Made by a program: the position numbers and the translations under genes
NCBI RefSeq assembly: GCF_001812805.1
Contig: NZ_KV810476.1
Location: 1-62,891, forward strand
Direction: 5' to 3'
From: Corynebacterium sp. HMSC078H07
Lineage (GTDB): Bacteria; Actinomycetota; Actinomycetes; Mycobacteriales; Mycobacteriaceae
DNA length: 62,891 nt
Shown: one piece after another, positions 58,229-62,891 of the stretch
Layout: each line of letters begins with the position of its first letter
Position numbering within the stretch: position 1 is the first letter of the stretch
The notes under the pieces: model-generated
Databases searched by the model: none
What the model saw: the letters and a program-made list of their open reading frames with translations, nothing else
What the model was told of the DNA's origin: nothing

Positions 58229-58270
58229 GGCCCCGATAGTTACCGAACAGCACGGTACTAGCGGGGTCTT
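58229..58270 (+). terminator. katA terminator
   Basis: An imperfect stem CCCCG-TAGT-ACCG pairs with CGGT-ACTA-CGGGG around a short loop, followed by TCTTTCC. Confidence 0.65.
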
Positions 58271-58306
58271 TCCGCGCGCCTGATGCTTTTTGCCCAGCGT
58301 GGGCGA

Positions 58307-58312
58307 TAGTTT
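58307..58312 (+). promoter_or_regulatory. -10 box of the YhgE-like gene, probably leaderless
   Basis: TAGTTT ends 7 bases before the ATG at 58320; no ribosome site. Confidence 0.35.
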
Positions 58313-58319
58313 CTATATC

Positions 58320-59771
58320 ATGACCTCACGCCTTGCCTCTTCTGCTGATGACGAACGCCCAGTGGGTACCCGCTCGCTGTTGATTGCCGCGCTCCTCCTC
58401 GTGCCGCTCATCGTCGGCGCAATCGTTGCCACTGCGTCCCAGTGGCAGCCGGCGCAGGCGTGGTCGCAGGAGCAAGCCGGTGCCCCCAGTGACGGCACAA
58501 TTGACCCCGCTGAGCTTTACGACGTCGCTCGTGCCCTCACCGAGGCCAACGCCCAGGCGGGCTTCTTGGCCAACGGTACGCAGCAGCTTGCGGACGGCAC
58601 GGGGCAGCTCAAAAACGGAGCTGGCGAGCTGGGTGGCGGCGTGGATCAGTTGGCGGGCGGCTCGCAAGAGCTCTACGACGGTCTCGTGCAGCTCCAGTCA
58701 GGCACCGCGCAGTTGGGCACTGGTGCCACTGAGCTTGCCGACGGTGTCGGCGGCGCCGTCGATCAAGTCGTCGGCCTCGGCGTAGTCCGCGGCCAAATCC
58801 TCGAAGCCATTGACGGCACCGTGAAGGACCTCGACGGCAACAACTCAGACGAGGCGAAGGAGATCCGCTCACAGCTCGGTGATCTGCGCTCCCAGGTGGA
58901 GAACTTCCAGTTTGACCAGTCCATCCAAGACCAGCTCATCCAGCTCAAGGATGGTTCGCGTGAGCTGTCCAATCAACTCTCTGTGAACGGCTACGCTTAT
59001 CACGATGGTGTGTACCAGGCAGCGGAGGGCGCCAAGCAGCTCAACGCCGGAATTGGTGAGCTCAACGCCAAGGTAGATGAGGCGCTCAAAGGCGTTGACG
59101 AGTTAGTGGCTGGTGCCGAAAAGGTTGACGGCATGGCCCAGCAGAATAGGAACAAAGTCCAAGGCGCCCAGCGTGCCCTGCCCACCGTAGCTGGACCCGC
59201 AGAGGCGCAGGATGGTCCCGCGCAGCTGTTGAGCCCCATCGTGGCGATGCTGCTGGCCGCACTCGCGGTCCTCGGCGGTGGTGTGTTGGGCGCTTTGCTG
59301 ACCCGCGTGGAGCGCCGCCTTCTCGCCCTCATCGCGGGCGGGGTAGTCATCGGCGTGGTGGTTGGGCTCTTGACCGCCTTGCTGGCCACCGGCGTGACCG
59401 TTGCTGCTGTGGCGTGGGCGGCACTTGCGGCGGTGGGGGCCGGGGTGGCGTCGGCAAGCGCGGTTTATGCCCTCGTGCGCGGCCTGGGTCTTCCCGGCTG
59501 GGGTCTGGGGATCCTGCTGGGTCTGGTCCAAGTGGGAATCGTAGGTTGGGCGTGGAAAGCGGCCTCGACCGGCACGGACCTTAACACCGCGATGAGCGCG
59601 CTCGTGTATCTCTTTCCCATGCAGTGGGCAACCTCTGCCATCACTGTGGCGGGCAACGGGGGAAACTCCCCGCAGCTTTTTGCTGCGATGGCAATTTTGG
59701 GGGTAATTATCGTCGTGTCCGTCTGGGTTGTGGGGGCACCCGTTCGCCGCCGCAGCGAAGCAAAAGCCTAG
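58320..59771 (+). CDS. YhgE/Pip-type membrane protein with Gly-heptad-like repeats
   Basis: 483 residues. One N-terminal helix (~20-42), then an outer coiled region with repeated LxxGxxxLxxG units (QQLADGTGQLKNGAGELGGG, QLGTGATELADGVG), and about five C-terminal helices. This is the architecture of YhgE/Pip and ESX-type accessory proteins. Some relatives are phage receptors, others linked to type VII secretion. ATG 58320 is chosen. Confidence 0.75.
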   Translation: MTSRLASSADDERPVGTRSLLIAALLLVPLIVGAIVATASQWQPAQAWSQEQAGAPSDGTIDPAELYDVARALTEANAQAGFLANGTQQLADGTGQLKNGAGELGGGVDQLAGGSQELYDGLVQLQSGTAQLGTGATELADGVGGAVDQVVGLGVVRGQILEAIDGTVKDLDGNNSDEAKEIRSQLGDLRSQVENFQFDQSIQDQLIQLKDGSRELSNQLSVNGYAYHDGVYQAAEGAKQLNAGIGELNAKVDEALKGVDELVAGAEKVDGMAQQNRNKVQGAQRALPTVAGPAEAQDGPAQLLSPIVAMLLAALAVLGGGVLGALLTRVERRLLALIAGGVVIGVVVGLLTALLATGVTVAAVAWAALAAVGAGVASASAVYALVRGLGLPGWGLGILLGLVQVGIVGWAWKAASTGTDLNTAMSALVYLFPMQWATSAITVAGNGGNSPQLFAAMAILGVIIVVSVWVVGAPVRRRSEAKA

Positions 59772-59863
59772 CTCAGGGCCTCGCGTTATCGGCGCAGGCT
59801 GGGCGGGGCACTAAGATACTACGATTTTGTTGATTTAGGTATCGCTGCGAGGGGAAATAGTGC

Positions 59864-59934
59864 TAGAGTTGGAATTGCTCACAAAGCCTACTTAGGGGGT
59901 AGGCAAACGGTTTCTCCAATCCGTTGTGAGTGAT
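59864..59934 (+). ncRNA. Three-way-junction RNA at the 5' end of the TPM-domain mRNA
   Basis: A -10 box TAGAGT (59864-59869) would start transcription at about 59876. P1: ATTGCTCAC (59874-59882) pairs with GTGAGTGAT (59926-59934), nine pairs including two G-U. P2: GCCTAC/GTAGGC (59886-59891, 59899-59904). P3: AACGG/CCGTT (59906-59910, 59921-59925). P3 stacks directly on P1. The P2 loop (GGGG) can pair with CTCC of the P3 loop. No known riboswitch class was recognised. Confidence 0.5.
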
Positions 59935-59935
59935 A

Positions 59936-59980
59936 GGGAATAGGGGCGACGCGGCTGCTGTAGGGGCACCGCGTCGTTTC
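59936..59980 (+). terminator. Long hairpin after the three-way junction
   Basis: CGACGCGG (59947-59954) pairs with CCGCGTCG (59969-59976), extended outward by GGGAA (59936-59940) with TTCCC. No T-run follows, so it may be an expression platform or spacer and not a true terminator. Confidence 0.45.
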
Positions 59981-60034
59981 CCGTTGTGGGGGTAAAATTG
60001 GCGGCACTGAATGCTGAAGAATTGGAGAATCACC

Positions 60035-61540
60035 GTGACTGACTCTCGCGATATCAAACCTTTTGCCGCCAGCCGTGGCCCCAAAGTAACGTCGGTCGAC
60101 GCCATCGTCGGTGCGGCCATGGTGGGCGGTCTGCTGCTCGGGGGAATCGGCGCGGGTGCGAGCTTGGCGGCCTTCGATGCGCCTGAACGCTCCGACTACG
60201 TTATGCAGCCCGCGCAGCGTGAGGTGCAGGCTGACATCATGGACCCGGACGATGTGCTCACTCCGGAGGAAGAAGAGCGCATGCTTCGCGACGTCTCCCG
60301 CATCGCCGCCCCCGACGTGGTCCAAGGGCTGCACTACATGGTCTTTGCTAAGAACAAAGAAAACGTCAACGACTCCGTGGAGGAGTACCTGCGTGATAAT
60401 CACCCGGAGCTCATCGGCAAGGATAAGTTTGCTGATGGCCAGGTCTTCGTCGGCGTGGGCCTCGACCCGCGCCAGGCCTTCATCTTCGCGGGTGAGGACG
60501 TGGCCGGGCAGATGAAGCTGCGCAAAGGTGACGGCCATTTGGAGCGGTCCATCGAAGCCATTAAGCCGGGCGTGCGGGATGACAACATTCCTGCTGGTCT
60601 CTTTGCGGGTGCGGCGGCTGCTATCGACGTGGACCGTGCTGCGGATGCCCAGTACGAGAGTGCGAAGGATGGGCGCATTGGGGCGGCCTTTGGCCTCGGC
60701 GTGGCGGGCCTGGGCGTCGGTGGCGCGGGTATAGGCATCGTCGGCGGTACTCGTCGCAGCCGGCAGAAGAAGGCACAGCAGGCGCGCGAGGATTGGGATT
60801 TTGTGTCCCAGACCTATACCGACGTGGCACAGCGCCTTGAATCCATTGATATCCGCGCACACTCGCTGCAATCCGGCCTCGTGGATGAGCGTTTGCGTGA
60901 GGATTGGGAAGGGCTGCGCGATGACTTCCTAGCCCTTGACCGCACCGTCGGCTCCTTCATGTCCATGCCTGCGGATGCTCCCGACGAGCAGTTCCGCGAG
61001 CGCGCGGAAGAACTTGCTCATGCGCGTTTGCTGTGCGAGCGCGTTGATATGGCGGAGACCAACATTGAGAAATTGCACCGCATCGAAAACGCCGATGCTG
61101 ATGCTCGCCGCTACGAGCTTTATGAGCTAGGCAAGGATTTGGCACAAGCGTCGTACGTCGCGTCCGATATTGACTCGCAGGCCGAGCAGCACGCCAAGGA
61201 GTTGGAAGACGCCGCCATGGTGCTGTCCAAGGAACCGAACCACCCGCAGTTTATGGAACGCTACCTCGATCTCCTTGACCGCACCGCGCTGCTGTCGGAG
61301 CATCTGCAAGCGCAGCTGCAAAAGCGCAACGAGGCCGACGAGCGTCCCGAACGCACGCACATTTACGATTCCAACTTCTTCGCCGGTGCCGGCTACCACG
61401 GCTACGTGCCGTTCTATACCGTGAGCACGTGGGACAGTGACGCTATCTCCGCGCGCGACTCTTCCTCCGGCAGCAGCGGCGGCGTCAACAGCGGGTTTAG
61501 CTCGGGCTTTTCCGGTTCGGGTGGTTCCTCTAGTTTCTAA
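60035..61540 (+). CDS. TPM-domain membrane protein (DUF5129-like)
   Basis: 501 residues. TM1 (~25-45, VGGLLLGGIGAGASLAAF), an outer TPM-like domain (DVLTPEEEERMLRDVSRIAA, FADGQVFVGVGLDPRQAF, ~70-195), TM2 (~205-225) and a long cytoplasmic helical domain, ending in a Ser/Gly tail (SGFSSGFSGSGGSSSF). TPM domains occur in envelope and photosystem-repair proteins. GTG 60035, with GGAGA upstream, is preferred over ATG 60011. It is expressed behind a structured leader. Confidence 0.7.
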   Translation: MTDSRDIKPFAASRGPKVTSVDAIVGAAMVGGLLLGGIGAGASLAAFDAPERSDYVMQPAQREVQADIMDPDDVLTPEEEERMLRDVSRIAAPDVVQGLHYMVFAKNKENVNDSVEEYLRDNHPELIGKDKFADGQVFVGVGLDPRQAFIFAGEDVAGQMKLRKGDGHLERSIEAIKPGVRDDNIPAGLFAGAAAAIDVDRAADAQYESAKDGRIGAAFGLGVAGLGVGGAGIGIVGGTRRSRQKKAQQAREDWDFVSQTYTDVAQRLESIDIRAHSLQSGLVDERLREDWEGLRDDFLALDRTVGSFMSMPADAPDEQFRERAEELAHARLLCERVDMAETNIEKLHRIENADADARRYELYELGKDLAQASYVASDIDSQAEQHAKELEDAAMVLSKEPNHPQFMERYLDLLDRTALLSEHLQAQLQKRNEADERPERTHIYDSNFFAGAGYHGYVPFYTVSTWDSDAISARDSSSGSSGGVNSGFSSGFSGSGGSSSF

Positions 61541-61620
61541 AATCTCGTAGGTTTGTGTGTTGAATGCGCGCCGACTTTGATGATTGCTTCTGCTTCCGGT
61601 CGTAGTGTTGCGGTTTGCGG

Positions 61621-62256
61621 CTACGGTCGCTGTGCACGTATGGCGGGGACTCGCGAATTGTCCTTTATCCATGCCGCGGCTTGAGGATTGATGAAGTCCG
61701 CTACCATTTGGATGGCGCTATCAACGGAGTCGAGATGTGCGCCTTCACGGGCTATATCGTGTTGTTGCACGATTGATTCATGATGAGAGCATCTATTTCT
61801 CATTGTGTAAACAACGGATACAAGTTCTTCGAATTCCTGTCTGCTGTCAGGAGTCTTCTCTAACGCCCTCTTTACCTGAGGCCAGATGCTTGCTTGGTAG
61901 TGGCTACTTAAGAGGAAGCGCCAGAAGTCGAAGCTGAGCTCAGCAATGATTTTTCCTGACGGCGCACCTTCTTCTCCGGCTCGTCTTTTCACCTTACGGA
62001 TGTTCTTCCTGGCTACATCGGTGAAGGGTATTCGAACGTCGTCAAACCATCGGTCACCGTATCGTCTGGCCAGGGCATTGTGAATGCAGTTTCGGAGGAG
62101 CACCTCAAGATGCTCAATGTCGGCGAGATAAGTCTTCGTGAGGTGAGTATTCCAAAGGTATAGCGCTTCTGGTCGGGGATGCTCGGCGTACCGGCTCATC
62201 CGTGCGGATGAAAACCATTGCGATAGCGGTACTGCGGTCGATCTTGGATTACTCAT
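61621..62256 (-). CDS. Abi-family (HEPN) abortive-infection protein
   Basis: 211 residues, helical, Abi_2-like (ALYLWNTHLTKTYLADIEHL, then EVLLRNCIHNALARRYG). The HEPN RNase motif Rx4H is present as VVYTMRNRCSHHE. Abi proteins stop phage spread by cutting host RNA or killing the cell. AT-richer than its neighbours and next to an IS, it looks acquired. The start may be ATG 62256 or GTG 62262. A Lys/Arg-rich stretch (ARKNIRKVKRR) may bind RNA. Confidence 0.75.
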   Translation of the reverse strand: MSNPRSTAVPLSQWFSSARMSRYAEHPRPEALYLWNTHLTKTYLADIEHLEVLLRNCIHNALARRYGDRWFDDVRIPFTDVARKNIRKVKRRAGEEGAPSGKIIAELSFDFWRFLLSSHYQASIWPQVKRALEKTPDSRQEFEELVSVVYTMRNRCSHHESIVQQHDIAREGAHLDSVDSAIQMVADFINPQAAAWIKDNSRVPAIRAQRP

Positions 62257-62393
62257 TTGCACATGCTATTCTCTATTTTGAAAGCCTCGGGACGATCCCT
62301 GCACTACAAAAGTAGGAGCAAATCGCCGAGGTTATTGATTTTTGGGGAAGTCAACTTCGGGTCAACGGCCGGACGGTCTGCCTAGAATTGGCT

Positions 62394-62453
62394 TAAGGGA
62401 CATTTCGTGTGGATTTGCGGCGTGTCGCACTAAGGGACATTTCGTGTGGATTT
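62394..62453 (+). repeat. Duplicated 23-base IS end
   Basis: A 23-base sequence beginning TAAGGGACATTTCGTGTGGA occurs at 62394-62416 and again at 62431-62453, with 14 bases between. The inner copy overlaps the transposase stop codon by two bases. Confidence 0.75.
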
Positions 62454-62891
62454 AGGAGCGTCCGGCCCAGCCTTTTCTTACGCCTAAGCTGGGGTTCCAT
62501 TCGTTGTCGATGCCGGTGTCGAATGTGGCAGGTCGCCCGTCTGGGTGGCCGCGCCGTTTAAGTTCTTCTTTCACCCAGGCAGCGCGTGCTGCTTTTTCTC
62601 CTTGGCGTCCGAAGTCTTGTTGTTTGGCTAACTCCAGTGGCGGTATTGGGTCTTCGGTATGGGTGTAGAGCCACCAGTCCATGGTGATGCGCTGATGTTC
62701 ATCGAACATGTCGCGATGGTTTCCTGCTAAGTCTTTGAGCTGTTTGTTGATGCCGCCTTCCAGCAGGTTTGTGGTGGCTTTTAAGTCGTGTGTGGCACCA
62801 TCAGGCGGGGTCAGAAAGGCAAAAAGGTGTCCGGCGTGAATGAGCTTTTCCAAACGCTTTAGAGCCCTGCGGGCGTTGCGGTGGGTGTACC
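62452..62891 (-). mobile_element. IS1249-type transposase, C-terminal part, running off the window
   Basis: The minus-strand frame is open to the right edge (YTHRNARRALKRLEKLIHAG onward) and includes TTNLLEGGINKQLKDLAGNH and QRITMDWWLYTHTE, typical of the C-terminal part of IS1249/IS256-related transposases of corynebacteria. The part visible is intact; the start and remaining catalytic residues lie outside. Confidence 0.8.

Overview
The window is chromosomal DNA of a Corynebacterium. From about 35 kb onward the gene order aspT, dnaX, ybaB, recR, gatD/murT, dnaQ-like, leuA, a PIG-V-like membrane protein, lysC, asd, sigC, katA matches what I recall of the Corynebacterium glutamicum chromosome, and LysC, LeuA and Asd read as close homologues of the glutamicum proteins. 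Base composition is high GC except in the first ~7.5 kb. The species cannot be fixed from the sequence alone.

1-7.6 kb is an accessory island, visibly richer in A+T than the rest and littered with insertion-sequence debris (an IS21-type IstB gene with an in-frame stop and an IS3 remnant). It carries a compact biosynthetic locus: a LanK/LxmK-like kinase, a HopA1-domain protein (LxmY-like lyase), a SAM methyltransferase and a GPP34 protein, the signature of class V lanthipeptides. In front of them is an unlisted 59-residue precursor whose leader and Ser/Thr/Cys-rich core are separated by a one-base frame slip. A second small Cys-rich peptide gene (6259-6390) with two unknown partner genes follows a frameshifted half of an MFS exporter.

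7.6-13.1 kb and 31.8-32.8 kb hold an MMPL exporter and three queuosine-salvage genes: tgt, a YhhQ-type precursor transporter and gluQ. Between them, 13.5-30.4 kb is one long plus-strand operon of nine mostly overlapping genes: a Gly/Pro-rich membrane protein, a giant membrane VWA protein, a 1222-residue tubulin/FtsZ-like protein, a 959-residue membrane protein with the same C-terminal tail as the tubulin, a beta-sandwich protein with a Tyr/Gln/Gly-rich tail, a protein of unknown fold, a second VWA protein, a P-loop GTPase and a small membrane protein. A helical-repeat protein gene converges on its end. I read it as a membrane-anchored NTPase/cytoskeleton apparatus of unknown function, the most interesting system in the window.

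32.8-59.8 kb is core genome: NhaP antiporter, tRNA-Ser(GGA), SRP RNA, aspT, dnaX-ybaB-recR, murT-gatD (lipid II amidation), a DnaQ-fold protein that has lost catalytic residues and gained an Arg/Asn/Gly-rich tail, leuA, lysC-asd, sigC and katA. 59.8-62.9 kb has a TPM-domain protein behind a three-way-junction RNA leader, an Abi/HEPN defence gene, and the 3' part of an IS1249-type transposase at the edge. Many genes here have a TAnnnT box 7-8 bases before the start codon and no Shine-Dalgarno sequence, suggesting leaderless mRNAs.
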